25,874 nt of DNA from an uncultured Erysipelotrichaceae bacterium (GTDB lineage Bacteria > Bacillota_I > Bacilli_A > RF39 > UBA660): contig CACYBN010000001.1 in NCBI GenBank assembly GCA_902772675.1, positions 1 through 25,874 of the forward strand, in the 5' to 3' direction. This document shows positions 15,335 through 23,863 of this stretch, piece by piece. The notes beneath the pieces were generated by a model, which saw only the letters and a list, made by a program, of their open reading frames with translations, was not told the origin of the DNA and did not search any database. Position numbers and translations under genes: made by a program. Position 1 is the first letter of the stretch, and each line of letters opens with the position of its first letter.

Positions 15335-15754
15335 ATGTTAATACCAGCAAGAACTAAATATCGTCGTGTACATAGATTACCTTACGAAGGTCATGCTAAA
15401 GGTAATACTAAGTTAACACAAGGAACTTATGGTTTAATGGCAAAAGAAGGTGCATGGATTACTGCTAACCAAATTGAAGCAGCTCGTGTAGCTATGACTC
15501 GTTATATGAAACGTGGTGGTAAAGTATATATAAATATATTCCCACATATGCCATTAACTAAAAAACCTATCGGTACTCGTATGGGTAAAGGTAAAGGTAA
15601 CGTTGAAGCTTGGGTTGCAGTTGTTAAAGAAGGAAAGATCCTTTTCGAAATAACAGATGTTACTGAGGATGTTGCTCGTGAAGCATTAAGACTTGCATCT
15701 CATAAGTTACCAATCAAAACAAAATTCGTTATGAAAGAAAATGGTGGTGAGTAA
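15335..15754 (+). CDS. rplP: 50S ribosomal protein L16
   Basis: Late-assembly protein near the A-site and tRNA elbow. The 139 residues contain IEAARVAMTRYMKRGGKVYINIF and TRMGKGKGNVEAWVAVV, the strongly conserved parts. The first 35 residues differ somewhat from Bacillus (HRLPYEGHAKGNTKLTQGTY) but keep the layout. The stop lies 1 nt before rpmC. Confidence 0.97.
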   Translation: MLIPARTKYRRVHRLPYEGHAKGNTKLTQGTYGLMAKEGAWITANQIEAARVAMTRYMKRGGKVYINIFPHMPLTKKPIGTRMGKGKGNVEAWVAVVKEGKILFEITDVTEDVAREALRLASHKLPIKTKFVMKENGGE

Positions 15755-15755
15755 T

Positions 15756-15950
15756 ATGAAGGTTAATGAAATAAGAAAATTATCCACTGAAGAAATCTTA
15801 ACTAAGATAAATGAATCTAAAGAAGAATTATTCAATTTACGTTTCCAACAAGCAACAGGGAATCTAGAAAAACCTTCACAAATAAAAGAACTAAGACACC
15901 AAATCGCTAGACTTAAAACAGTTTTACGCGAACGTGAGTTAGAAAAATAG
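15756..15950 (+). CDS. rpmC: 50S ribosomal protein L29
   Basis: A small two-helix protein next to L23 at the tunnel exit. The 64 residues show the family pattern NEIRKLSTEEI, KEELFNLRFQQATGNLEKPS and IKELRHQIARLKTVLRERE. The ATG at 15756 is used, preceded by GGTGGTGAG inside rplP; an in-frame extension to 15741 would add residues without family support. Confidence 0.95.
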   Translation: MKVNEIRKLSTEEILTKINESKEELFNLRFQQATGNLEKPSQIKELRHQIARLKTVLRERELEK

Positions 15951-15961
15951 GAGGTTAATGT

Positions 15962-16219
15962 ATGGAAAAGGTAAGAAAAGAATTTGTTGGAACAGTAGTA
16001 AGTGCTAAAAACGATAAAACTATTACTGTTTTAGTAGAAACATATAAAAAACATCCAAAATATGGAAAAAGAGTTAAATATTCTAAAAAATATGCTGTAC
16101 ATGATGAAACTAACAAAGCTAAAGAGGGAGATGTAGTTAGAATAGTTGAAACTAGACCACTATCTGCTACTAAACGTTTCTATTTAGCTGAGATTGTTAA
16201 AGAAGCAGTAATTTTATAG
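15962..16219 (+). CDS. rpsQ: 30S ribosomal protein S17
   Basis: An OB-fold 16S-binding protein of the small-subunit body. The 85 residues show GTVVSAKNDKTITVLVE, HPKYGKRVKYSKKYAVHDE and GDVVRIVETRPLSATKR, all diagnostic. AGGAGGT precedes the ATG, overlapping the rpmC stop. Confidence 0.97.
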   Translation: MEKVRKEFVGTVVSAKNDKTITVLVETYKKHPKYGKRVKYSKKYAVHDETNKAKEGDVVRIVETRPLSATKRFYLAEIVKEAVIL

Positions 16220-16240
16220 TTAGGTGAAGGAGGATTAATT

Positions 16241-16609
16241 ATGATTCAACAAGAAAGTCGTTTAAAAGTTGCTGATAACTCTGGTGCTAAAGAACTTCTA
16301 GTTATTAAAGTTCTTGGTGGAAGTAAAGTAAAAACTGGAAATATCGGAGACATAGTTGTTGCTACAGTTAAAAAAGCCACACCTAATGGAACTGTAGGTA
16401 AAGGAAAAGTAGTTAAAGCTGTTATAGTTAGAACTACATTTGGTGTAAGAAGAGAAGATGGTTCTTACATAAAATTTGATGATAACGCAGCTGTTATTAT
16501 TAGAGAAGACAAGAGTCCAGTAGGAACTCGTATTTTTGGACCTGTAGCGCGTGAATTACGTGAAAAAGATTTTATGAAAATAGTATCTTTAGCTAAGGAA
16601 GTATTATAA
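16241..16609 (+). CDS. rplN: 50S ribosomal protein L14
   Basis: Sits at the subunit interface; also the docking site of the silencing factor RsfS. It has 122 residues, exactly the standard length. MIQQESRLKVADNSGAKEL, RREDGSYIKFDDNA and GTRIFGPVARELRE are essentially consensus. GAAGGAGG precedes the ATG. Confidence 0.99.
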   Translation: MIQQESRLKVADNSGAKELLVIKVLGGSKVKTGNIGDIVVATVKKATPNGTVGKGKVVKAVIVRTTFGVRREDGSYIKFDDNAAVIIREDKSPVGTRIFGPVARELREKDFMKIVSLAKEVL

Positions 16610-16619
16610 GGAGGATATT

Positions 16620-16925
16620 ATGAAATTAAAAGTAGGAGACAAAGTCGAAGTAATTGCTGGATCTAGTAAAGGTAAACAAGGAACAATTCTTAAGACTTTT
16701 AAGAATGAAAATAAAGTAGTAGTTGAAGGATGTAATATAGTTAAGAAACATCAAAGACCAAGCGCTACATCTACTGGTGGTATAGTAGAAGTTGAAGCTA
16801 AAATTGATGCATCTAATGTTATGTTATTAGATCCTAAAACTAAGAAACCTACTAGAATAGGTCATACTATCGACAAAGATAAAAAAGTAAGAATCGCTAA
16901 AAAATCTGGCGAAAAGATTGACTAG
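16620..16925 (+). CDS. rplX: 50S ribosomal protein L24
   Basis: Assembly initiator that binds the 5' end of 23S. The KOW motif is at the start (KVGDKVEVIAGSSKGKQGTI), followed by VVVEGCNIVKKHQRPS and GGIVEVEAKI. It has 101 residues, a normal length. AAGGAGG begins at the rplN stop codon. Confidence 0.98.
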   Translation: MKLKVGDKVEVIAGSSKGKQGTILKTFKNENKVVVEGCNIVKKHQRPSATSTGGIVEVEAKIDASNVMLLDPKTKKPTRIGHTIDKDKKVRIAKKSGEKID

Positions 16926-16943
16926 TAAAGGAAGGTGTAAAAA

Positions 16944-17483
16944 ATGAACCGCCTAAAAGAAAAATATATAAATGAAATAGTACCAAGTTTAGAAAAGAAA
17001 TATAATTATAAATCTGTTATGGAAGTACCAAAACTAGAAAAGATAGTTATTAATATAGGTGTTGGTGATGCAACTACTAACTCTAAGTTATTAGAAGCAG
17101 CTTGTCATGACTTAGCCTTAATTTCTGGACAAAAGCCAATTATAACTAGGGCTAAAAAATCAATAGCAGGTTTTAAAGTAAGAGAAGGTCAAGCTATTGG
17201 TTGTAAAGTTACTCTAAGAGGAGAAAATATGTATAACTTCTTAGATAAACTTATATCTATAGCATTACCACGTGTTCGTGACTTTAGAGGAGTTTCTCCT
17301 AAAGCATTTGATGGTAGAGGAAACTATACTTTAGGTATTAAAGAACAATTAATTTTCGGGGAAATAGAATTCGATGAAGTTGTTAAAGTTAGAGGAATGG
17401 ACATAGTTATGGTAACAACTGCCAAAACTAACGAAGAAGCTTATGACTTATTAGATGAACTTGGAATTCCATTTAGAAAGTAA
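16944..17483 (+). CDS. rplE: 50S ribosomal protein L5
   Basis: Binds 5S rRNA as part of the central protuberance. It has 179 residues, the standard length. PKLEKIVINIGVGDA, GQKPIITRAKKSIAGFKVRE and RDFRGVSPKAFDGRGNYTLG are diagnostic. AAGGAAGGTG precedes the ATG. Confidence 0.98.
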   Translation: MNRLKEKYINEIVPSLEKKYNYKSVMEVPKLEKIVINIGVGDATTNSKLLEAACHDLALISGQKPIITRAKKSIAGFKVREGQAIGCKVTLRGENMYNFLDKLISIALPRVRDFRGVSPKAFDGRGNYTLGIKEQLIFGEIEFDEVVKVRGMDIVMVTTAKTNEEAYDLLDELGIPFRK

Positions 17484-17496
17484 TCGGAGGTAAATA

Positions 17497-17682
17497 ATGG
17501 CAAAAAAAAGTATGATTGTAAAAGCTAATAAAAAGCAAAAATTCAAGGTTAGAGAATATACTCGTTGTAAGAGATGTGGAAGACCTCATGCTGTTATGAG
17601 TAAATTTGGAATATGCCGTATTTGCTTTAGAGAATTAGCATACAAAGGACAAATACCAGGCGTAAAGAAATCAAGCTGGTAA
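17497..17682 (+). CDS. rpsN: 30S ribosomal protein S14, zinc-binding type Z
   Basis: Short S14 of the small-subunit head. The 61 residues contain two CxxC pairs, C24/C27 (CKRCGRPH) and C40/C43 (CRIC), which coordinate zinc. This is the C+ form common in Bacilli, distinct from the about 89-residue zinc-free S14 that some Firmicutes induce under zinc limitation. Confidence 0.98.
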   Translation: MAKKSMIVKANKKQKFKVREYTRCKRCGRPHAVMSKFGICRICFRELAYKGQIPGVKKSSW

Positions 17683-17703
17683 TTTGGGAAGGAGGAAATA
17701 AAA

Positions 17704-18102
17704 ATGGCTGTAGTAACTGATACAATTGCAGATATGCTAACACGTATTAGAAATGCTAACGCAATGCGTTATGAAGAAGTTTCAGTACCTGCTTCTAATT
17801 TGAAAATAGAACTTGCAAGAATTTTAAAAGAAGAAGGATTTATAAAAAATTATAAAGTTGAAAAAAATGATGTTCAAGGAACTATCGTAATAACATTAAA
17901 ATATGTAAATAAAGAAAGAGTAATTACTGGATTAAAACGTATTTCAAAACCAGGTTTAAGAGTTTATGCTAAATCAACTGAAATACCTAAAGTATTAAAC
18001 GGATTAGGAATAGCTATTATTTCTACTTCAAAAGGTATTATGACTGATAAACAAGCAAGACAACAACAACTTGGTGGAGAAGTTCTTGCGTATATTTGGT
18101 AA
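17704..18102 (+). CDS. rpsH: 30S ribosomal protein S8
   Basis: A central-domain 16S assembly protein. The 132 residues show DTIADMLTRIRNANA, RISKPGLRVYAKSTEIPKVLNGLGIAIISTS split over the conserved core, and the C-terminal GGEVLAYIW. GGAAGGAGG lies before the ATG. In E. coli S8 represses the spc part of this operon; no matching site was identified here. Confidence 0.98.
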   Translation: MAVVTDTIADMLTRIRNANAMRYEEVSVPASNLKIELARILKEEGFIKNYKVEKNDVQGTIVITLKYVNKERVITGLKRISKPGLRVYAKSTEIPKVLNGLGIAIISTSKGIMTDKQARQQQLGGEVLAYIW

Positions 18103-18127
18103 TACTAAAGTGTAGGGAGGTCTAACG

Positions 18128-18664
18128 ATGAGTCGTATAGGAGATAGAAAGTTAGTAATTCCAGAAGGAGTTACTGTTAATGTTGAAAACAACGTTGTAA
18201 CTGTTAAAGGACCAAAAGGTGAACTTACTACTAATTTAATTAAGAATTTAGAAGTTAAAGTTGAAGGAAACACTTTAGAGATTACTAAAGTTACTGATAA
18301 CAGTACAACAAATATGATGTCAGGAACAATGAATGCTAACATTAATAATATGATTACTGGTGTTACTAAAGGTTTTGAAAAAGCATTAGAAATCATTGGT
18401 GTTGGTTATCGTTTCGCATTAAAAGGAAACAAAATTGTAATTAGTGCTGGATATTCTCACCCAGTAGAAATGGAAATTCCACAAGGAATTACATGTGAAG
18501 TTCCAAGTAATACTGAATTAACTATTAAAGGTATTGATAAAGTATTAGTAGGAGAATTTGCAGCAAAGGTAAGAAAAGTCAGAGAACCAGAGCCTTACAA
18601 AGGAAAAGGTATTCGTTATAAAGATGAACACATCCGTCGTAAGGAAGGTAAAAAAGCTGCTTAA
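18128..18664 (+). CDS. rplF: 50S ribosomal protein L6
   Basis: Protein near the factor-binding site and the sarcin-ricin loop. It has 178 residues and two repeated domains. Landmarks are GVTVNVENNVVTVKGPKGEL, IIGVGYRFALKGNKIVI, GYSHPVEM and the C-terminal REPEPYKGKGIRYKDEHIRR. GGGAGG precedes the ATG by 7 nt or so. Confidence 0.98.
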   Translation: MSRIGDRKLVIPEGVTVNVENNVVTVKGPKGELTTNLIKNLEVKVEGNTLEITKVTDNSTTNMMSGTMNANINNMITGVTKGFEKALEIIGVGYRFALKGNKIVISAGYSHPVEMEIPQGITCEVPSNTELTIKGIDKVLVGEFAAKVRKVREPEPYKGKGIRYKDEHIRRKEGKKAA

Positions 18665-18689
18665 TAAAATAAGATAAGGAGAGTTACTT

Positions 18690-19052
18690 ATGATTAAAAA
18701 AGAATCAAGAAATGTTATGCGTGAAGCTAGACATACTCGTGAGAGAAATAAAATCTTTGGAACATCAGCTGTTCCAAGATTAAATGTGTTTAGATCTAAT
18801 TCAAATATTTTTGCACAAATTATTGATGACGAAAATGGTGTAACACTAGTAAGTTCATCATCATTAGATAAAAATTTGAAACTAGCTAATGGAAGTAATG
18901 TAGAAGCAGCAAAAGTTGTTGGTGCTGACATTGCTGAAAAAGCTATTAAAGCTAACATAAAGAAAGTTGTATTTGATAGAGGTGGATACCTATATCATGG
19001 ACGTGTAGAAGCTTTAGCAGAAGCTGCACGTGAAAAAGGATTAGAATTCTAA
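18690..19052 (+). CDS. rplR: 50S ribosomal protein L18
   Basis: Binds 5S rRNA together with L5 in the central protuberance. The 120 residues include RHTRERNKIFGTSAVPRLNV, SNIFAQIIDDENG and VVFDRGGYLYHGRVEALAEAAR, all typical. AAGGAGAG precedes the ATG. Confidence 0.98.
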   Translation: MIKKESRNVMREARHTRERNKIFGTSAVPRLNVFRSNSNIFAQIIDDENGVTLVSSSSLDKNLKLANGSNVEAAKVVGADIAEKAIKANIKKVVFDRGGYLYHGRVEALAEAAREKGLEF

Positions 19053-19066
19053 GAGGAGGGTAATTT

Positions 19067-19576
19067 ATGCAAAAAAGAGATAATAACCCAAAAGCTAAGA
19101 TTTACGAAGAACAAGTAATCGAAATCAAAAGTGTAACTAAAGTTAACAAAGGTGGTAGACAAAGAAGATTTTCTGCTACTGTAGTTGTTGGGGATAGAAA
19201 AGGTCGCGTTGGATTAGGTATTGGTAAATCTGCTGAAGTACCTGATGCAATTAAGAAAGCTATTCAAGCTGCTAATAAAAATATAGTTAGAATTCCACTA
19301 ACTGATGAAAGAACAATCGCTCATGAATTATTAGGTGAAAGTGGAGCTGCAAAAGTTGTCCTAAAACCAGCTTCAGAAGGTACAGGAGTTATTGCAGGTG
19401 GTGCTGTTCGTGCAGTATTAGAACTTGCAGGTGTTAAAGATATCCTTTCAAAATCACTTGGATCAAGAACTAAAAATAACATGGCAAATGCTACTTTAAA
19501 TGCTTTAAAACAATTAAAGACACCAGAGCATGTTGCTGAATTAAGAGGAAAAACTGTTGAGGAGATATTAGGATAA
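19067..19576 (+). CDS. rpsE: 30S ribosomal protein S5
   Basis: Lies at the mRNA entry channel and affects decoding accuracy. The 169 residues show the dsRNA-binding-like fold motif KGGRQRRFSATVVVGDRKGR, GLGIGKSAEVPDAIKKA and GTGVIAGGAVRAVLELAGVKD. The TAA stop shares its last A with the rplO ATG (TAATG), so nothing, including the usual rpmD (L30), lies between them. Confidence 0.98.
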   Translation: MQKRDNNPKAKIYEEQVIEIKSVTKVNKGGRQRRFSATVVVGDRKGRVGLGIGKSAEVPDAIKKAIQAANKNIVRIPLTDERTIAHELLGESGAAKVVLKPASEGTGVIAGGAVRAVLELAGVKDILSKSLGSRTKNNMANATLNALKQLKTPEHVAELRGKTVEEILG

Positions 19577-20019
19577 TGAAGTTAAATGAATTAGAAAAGA
19601 ATATCGGTGCTACTCACCGTGCTAAAAGAAAAGGTACTGGTAGAGGAACTGGAAACGGTAAAACAAGTGGTAAAGGACAAAAAGGACAAAATTCAAGAAG
19701 CGGTGGAGGAGTTAGAGTTAACTTTGAAGGTGGTCAATTACCTTTATATAGAAGACTTCCAAAAAGAGGTTTCTCTAATGCTAAATTTAAAGTAACTTAT
19801 GCAGTTATAAATGTTAGTGACTTAAATAGATTTGAAGACAATACTTTAGTAACACCAGCACTTTTAAAAGAAGTTGGATTATTAAAGAATCAATTAAATG
19901 GTGTTAAAGTATTAGGAAATGGAAAGTTAGAAAAGAAATTAACTATTCAAGCTAATAAATTTTCAAGACAAGCTATTGAAAAAATCAATGAAGCAGGAAG
20001 TAAATACGAGGTGATCTAA
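19576..20019 (+). CDS. rplO: 50S ribosomal protein L15
   Basis: Late assembly protein that contacts 23S extensively. The 147 residues begin MKLNELEKNIGATHRAKR and show the Gly-rich GTGRGTGNGKTSGKGQKGQN tail and GGQLPLYRRLPKRGF. GAGGAG at 19559-19564 inside rpsE serves as the ribosome site. The gap to secY is 1 nt. Confidence 0.98.
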   Translation: MKLNELEKNIGATHRAKRKGTGRGTGNGKTSGKGQKGQNSRSGGGVRVNFEGGQLPLYRRLPKRGFSNAKFKVTYAVINVSDLNRFEDNTLVTPALLKEVGLLKNQLNGVKVLGNGKLEKKLTIQANKFSRQAIEKINEAGSKYEVI

Positions 20020-20020
20020 T

Positions 20021-21286
20021 ATGTTTCGTACATTGAAACAATTAAAATCACCAACTAATAAAGATTTGAGACAAAGAATTTATTTCACTTTATTAGTTTT
20101 AATAATCTTTGTAGTTGGTGTAAACGTTCGTGTGCCAGGTACAACTGATTATACTGGTAGTTTAGGATTTTTAGAGATTGTTAATGCTATGAGTGGTGGA
20201 GCACTTAGAAATTATTCTATATTTGCTTTAGGTGTTATGCCATACATCAGTGCATCAATCGTTATGCAATTATTACAAATGGATATAATTCCATACTTTA
20301 GTGAATTAAGAAAAGAAGGACCTGTTGGTCGTCAAAAATTAACTAAAATTACAAGATATATGGGTATAGTATTTGCATTTATACAAGGATTTGCTTATTC
20401 ATTCTTAATGAAGGGAAGTTCTTCAACTGTATTTGATTATTTATATATATCTTTAATTTTAACTGCTGGTACTGCTTACCTATTATGGTTAGGTGATCAA
20501 GTTACTCAAAAAGGATTAGGAAATGGTGTATCATTACTAATCATGGCAGGTATTATTATTACTATGCCATCTACATTCTCTGTTACATTTAGTGAATTAA
20601 TCACTAGTGGAAAATATGCTGGATGGTTAGGAGTATTATTATTTGCATTATTTATATTAATTTACTTATTAATAATTGTTGGTGTTATCTTTGTTGAAGA
20701 AGCACTTAGAAGAATAAAAATCCAATTTGCTAATAAGACTACAGTTGCATATGCAGCTAATAAATCTTATATGCCTATTAAAATAAATGTTTCAGGAGTT
20801 ATTCCTGTAATCTTCGCATCTAGTTTACTTGCAATTCCAGCAACTATTGCTCAATTTGTAAAGAATACTGGATTCACAGAATTTGTTAATAACTATTTAA
20901 CATATACACAACCTGTTGGATTTGTAATATATATATTATTAATTTATTTATTCTCATATATATATACATTTATCCAAATAAGACCAGAAGAGTTTGCTAA
21001 AAACTTAAATGAGTCAGGGGGATATATTCCAGGAGTTAGACCTGGAAAAGACACTGAAAAATATATTACTGGTATTTTAATAAGACTTACATTTGTTGGA
21101 GGATTATTTATAGCAATTATTGCTGCTTTACCAATAGTATTCAGTGCAGTAACTAAGTTACCAACTCAAGCAACAATCGGTGGAACAAGTTTATTAATCG
21201 TAGTTGGTGTAATACTTGAAACATTCAAGCAATTAGAAGGAAGCTTAGTAAGTAGAAGTTATAATAAAGGATATAGTAGAAGATAA
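20021..21286 (+). CDS. secY: Preprotein translocase channel subunit SecY
   Basis: Integral membrane core of the SecYEG channel. The 421 residues contain about ten hydrophobic helices. Diagnostic segments are FALGVMPYISASIVMQLLQM, QKGLGNGVSLLIMAGII and the large C-terminal loop with RPEEFAKNLNESGGYIPGVR followed by PGKDTEKYI. GAGGTGATC (20008-20016) is a near-perfect ribosome site. The last A of the stop begins the adk ATG. The adhesin in this window would be a client. Confidence 0.98.
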   Translation: MFRTLKQLKSPTNKDLRQRIYFTLLVLIIFVVGVNVRVPGTTDYTGSLGFLEIVNAMSGGALRNYSIFALGVMPYISASIVMQLLQMDIIPYFSELRKEGPVGRQKLTKITRYMGIVFAFIQGFAYSFLMKGSSSTVFDYLYISLILTAGTAYLLWLGDQVTQKGLGNGVSLLIMAGIIITMPSTFSVTFSELITSGKYAGWLGVLLFALFILIYLLIIVGVIFVEEALRRIKIQFANKTTVAYAANKSYMPIKINVSGVIPVIFASSLLAIPATIAQFVKNTGFTEFVNNYLTYTQPVGFVIYILLIYLFSYIYTFIQIRPEEFAKNLNESGGYIPGVRPGKDTEKYITGILIRLTFVGGLFIAIIAALPIVFSAVTKLPTQATIGGTSLLIVVGVILETFKQLEGSLVSRSYNKGYSRR

Positions 21287-21936
21287 TGATGAATTTAATT
21301 TTAATAGCAGCACCAGGTGCTGGAAAAGGAACTTTAGCAAAAAGTTTAAAAGAAAAATATAATTATGTACATATTTCAACTGGAGATTTACTTAGAGACA
21401 TAGTTAAAAGTGATGACCCTCTAGGAGCTAAAATTAAAGATATCTTAGAGAAAGGTCTATTAGTAGATGATGAATTGATTTATGAAATCTTAAAGAAAAG
21501 ATTAAGTGAATCAGATTGTAAAAATGGAGTAGTTCTAGATGGTTTTCCTAGAAATGTTAGTCAAGCTCAAAAATATGATGAGATTGTTAAAGAAGTTGGA
21601 TTAGATTTAGGAAAAGTAATCTTACTTGATATAAGTGAAGAATTACTTATAAAAAGAATTACTGGAAGAAGACTATGCCCAGATTGTGGTGCAATATATA
21701 ATATTTTCAACCCAGAGATTTGTCCTAAAGAAGAAAATAAATGTGACAAATGTGGTGGAACATTATATCAAAGATCAGATGACAACGAAGAAGCATTAAA
21801 AACAAGATATGCTACTTATGTTGAACAAACTGCACCATTAATCAATTATTACAAAGAAAAAGGAATTTTAAGTGTAGTAGATGGTGGCATGGGAATAGAT
21901 GAAACCTTTGAACAAGTTAAAGGAATCATTGAATAA
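21286..21936 (+). CDS. adk: Adenylate kinase, zinc-type LID
   Basis: Converts ATP and AMP to two ADP in the cytosol. It has 216 residues, a normal length. The P-loop reads APGAGKGT (about 9-16), with HISTGDLLR, VLDGFPRN and ITGRRLCPDCG following. The LID domain has C131/C134 and C153/C156, a four-Cys zinc site usual in Gram-positive bacteria. Two adjacent ATG codons (21286 and 21289) are possible starts. No clear ribosome site is seen, so coupling to secY is likely. Confidence 0.97.
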   Translation: MMNLILIAAPGAGKGTLAKSLKEKYNYVHISTGDLLRDIVKSDDPLGAKIKDILEKGLLVDDELIYEILKKRLSESDCKNGVVLDGFPRNVSQAQKYDEIVKEVGLDLGKVILLDISEELLIKRITGRRLCPDCGAIYNIFNPEICPKEENKCDKCGGTLYQRSDDNEEALKTRYATYVEQTAPLINYYKEKGILSVVDGGMGIDETFEQVKGIIE

Positions 21937-21947
21937 AAGGTGATAAC

Positions 21948-22694
21948 ATGATTAGTGTTAAAAGTGAAAGAGAAATCGAGTTATTAAGAAAGGCTGGACA
22001 TATTGTTTATGAAACTCATCAATATTTAAAACCTTTCTTAAAACCTGGAATTACAACTAAAGAAATCGATGACTTAGCAGCAAAATTTATCATAAGTAAG
22101 GGTGCTACTCCATCATGTAAAGGATATAATGGATATCCTGCTAATATTTGTATTAGTATAAATGATGAAGTAGTACACGGTATTGCCGGAAAAAGGAAAC
22201 TTAAAGAAGGAGATCTTGTTACTTTAGATATTTGTGCTTGTTATAAAGGATATCATGGAGATTCTGGTTGGACATATCCAGTAGGAAAGATTTCTAGTGA
22301 TGCAGAATATATTATGAAACATACTGAAGAAGCTTTATATGAAGGATTATCAGTTATAAAGAATGGATGTAGAGTCGGTGATATATCTCATGCTGTTGAA
22401 GAATATGCTAATAAGTATCACTTAGGTGTAGTTAAAGAATTAACTGGTCATGGAGTTGGATCACATCTTCATGAAGAACCTAATGTTCCAAACTATGGAA
22501 GAGCAGGAACTGGACCAGTTTTAAAAACAGGTATGGTTATTGCTGTAGAACCAATGTTAACATTGGGAGATCCAGACATCTATATGTTAGATAATAATTG
22601 GACAATAAAAACAGACGATGGTAGTTTATCTAGTCATTTCGAACATACTATTGTTGTAACAGACGATGGTTATGAAATCCTAACAAAGGAGTGA
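21948..22694 (+). CDS. map: Methionine aminopeptidase, type I
   Basis: Removes the initiator Met from nascent proteins. The 248 residues carry the metal-binding pattern of the family: TLDICACYKGYHGDSGWTYP with two Asp ligands, TGHGVGSHLHEEPNVPNY with the His, VEPML with a Glu, and FEHTIVVT with the last Glu. VVHGIAGKRKLKEGD supplies the substrate-site His. AAAAGGTGA precedes the ATG. It ends in TGA. Confidence 0.97.
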   Translation: MISVKSEREIELLRKAGHIVYETHQYLKPFLKPGITTKEIDDLAAKFIISKGATPSCKGYNGYPANICISINDEVVHGIAGKRKLKEGDLVTLDICACYKGYHGDSGWTYPVGKISSDAEYIMKHTEEALYEGLSVIKNGCRVGDISHAVEEYANKYHLGVVKELTGHGVGSHLHEEPNVPNYGRAGTGPVLKTGMVIAVEPMLTLGDPDIYMLDNNWTIKTDDGSLSSHFEHTIVVTDDGYEILTKE

Positions 22695-22705
22695 AAGAAG
22701 AATAT

Positions 22706-22921
22706 ATGGCAAAAGATGATACAATAGAAATTGAAGGAAAAGTTCAAGAAGTGTTACCAGGTGGTAAATTTAAAGTTGAGCTTGAAAATGGTCACATTGT
22801 GGAGGCTCACGTTTCTGGTAAAATCCGAATGAATTTCATTCGCATCTTACCAGGGGATACCGTAATGATAGAACTATCGCCTTATGATTTAACACGTGGG
22901 CGAATTACCTATAGGAAATAA
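22706..22921 (+). CDS. infA: Translation initiation factor IF-1
   Basis: A single OB-fold domain that binds the 30S A-site during initiation. The 71 residues are close to consensus: AKDDTIEIEGKVQEVLPGG, KFKVELENGH, HVSGKIRMNFIRILPGD and LTRGRITYRK. The ATG at 22706 matches the family N-terminus; an in-frame GTG at 22691 would add five residues that overlap map. The ribosome site (AAAGAAG) is weak. Confidence 0.97.
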   Translation: MAKDDTIEIEGKVQEVLPGGKFKVELENGHIVEAHVSGKIRMNFIRILPGDTVMIELSPYDLTRGRITYRK

Positions 22922-22936
22922 TAGGAGGGAAAAAAT

Positions 22937-23050
22937 ATGAAAGTAAGATCATCAGTAAAACCAATGTGCGCTAAATGTAAAATAATTAAGCGTAAGGGAA
23001 AAGTAATGATAATTTGTGAAAACCCTAAACACAAACAAGTACAAGGGTAA
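22937..23050 (+). CDS. rpmJ: 50S ribosomal protein L36, zinc-binding form
   Basis: The smallest large-subunit protein, stabilising 23S near the base of the L7/L12 stalk. Translation gives 37 residues beginning MKVRSSVKPMCAKCK and ending HKQVQG. C11, C14, C27 and H32 form the zinc site of the C+ form. AGGAGGG just upstream of the ATG is a good ribosome site. It has its usual place between infA and rpsM. Confidence 0.97.
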   Translation: MKVRSSVKPMCAKCKIIKRKGKVMIICENPKHKQVQG

Positions 23051-23068
23051 TGGAAGGAAGTGTAAGTT

Positions 23069-23437
23069 ATGGCTCGTATAAAAGGTGTAGATATTCCTAA
23101 CGATAAACAAGTAGGAACATCATTAACATACATTTATGGTATTGGTAAAAATATTGCTAAGAAAATCTTAAATGATGTTAAAATTGATGAACAAATAAGA
23201 GTTAAAGATTTAACAGACGATCAATTAGATAAAATAAGAGATGAAATTTCTAAATATACAGTTGAAGGAGATTTAAGAAGAGATGTTAATATGAACATCA
23301 AAACTAAAATGGAAATCAATTGTTATCAAGGAACTCGTCATAAAAGAGGATTACCTGTAAGAGGACAATCAACTAGAAGTAATGCACGTACTCGTAAAGG
23401 AAAAGGTAAGACAGTAGCAAATAAGAAAAAGGCTTAG
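23069..23437 (+). CDS. rpsM: 30S ribosomal protein S13
   Basis: Head protein that contacts the P-site tRNA and forms bridges to the large subunit. The 122 residues begin ARIKGVDIPNDKQVGTSLTY and contain YGIGKNIAKKIL, the helix-hairpin segment, and the basic tail GTRHKRGLPVRGQSTRSNAR. GGAAGGAAG precedes the ATG. Confidence 0.98.
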   Translation: MARIKGVDIPNDKQVGTSLTYIYGIGKNIAKKILNDVKIDEQIRVKDLTDDQLDKIRDEISKYTVEGDLRRDVNMNIKTKMEINCYQGTRHKRGLPVRGQSTRSNARTRKGKGKTVANKKKA

Positions 23438-23458
23438 TTGAAAAGGAGGTCAAAGATT

Positions 23459-23842
23459 ATGGCTTATAAAACAAGAAAGAGAAAAGTTAAAAAGAATGTA
23501 CCTGAAGGTGTAGCACATATTCATGCAACATTTAATAATACAATAACTACTATAAGTGATAAAGAAGGAAACGTACTTGCATGGGCAAGTAGTGGAGCAA
23601 TCGGATTCAAAGGTAGTAAAAAATCAACTCCATTTGCAGCAGGTCAAGCAGCAGAAGCTGCAGGTAAAGCTGCTTATGATTTAGGGATGAGAAAAGTAGA
23701 AGTTTTCGTTAAAGGTTTAGGACCAGGTAGAGAGACTGCTATTAGATCACTTCAAACAGCAGGGTTAGAAGTAACTGCAATATCTGATGTGACACCAATT
23801 CCACATAATGGATGTCGTCCACCAAAACGTCCACGTGGATAA
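23459..23842 (+). CDS. rpsK: 30S ribosomal protein S11
   Basis: Platform protein near the mRNA exit and Shine-Dalgarno helix. The 127 residues contain HIHATFNNTITTISDKEGN, WASSGAIGFKGSKKSTPFAA, GPGRETAIRSLQTAGLEV and the C-terminal DVTPIPHNGCRPPKRPRG. AAAGGAGGT at 23442-23450 sets the start at 23459; the in-frame TTG at 23438 lies before it. Confidence 0.98.
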   Translation: MAYKTRKRKVKKNVPEGVAHIHATFNNTITTISDKEGNVLAWASSGAIGFKGSKKSTPFAAGQAAEAAGKAAYDLGMRKVEVFVKGLGPGRETAIRSLQTAGLEVTAISDVTPIPHNGCRPPKRPRG

Positions 23843-23863
23843 TAATAAAAGGGAGGTAGTTTC

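Noticed and set aside
18028..18396. Minus-strand open frame across rpsH/rplF
   Set aside because: It lies opposite two conserved ribosomal protein genes and has no recognisable motif.
18545..18958. Minus-strand open frame across rplF/rplR
   Set aside because: Same reason: antisense to conserved genes, no start signal and no family.
19607..19795. Possible small gene inside rplO, considered as a displaced rpmD (L30)
   Set aside because: The translation is a +1-frame reading of the L15 Gly-rich part and does not resemble L30.
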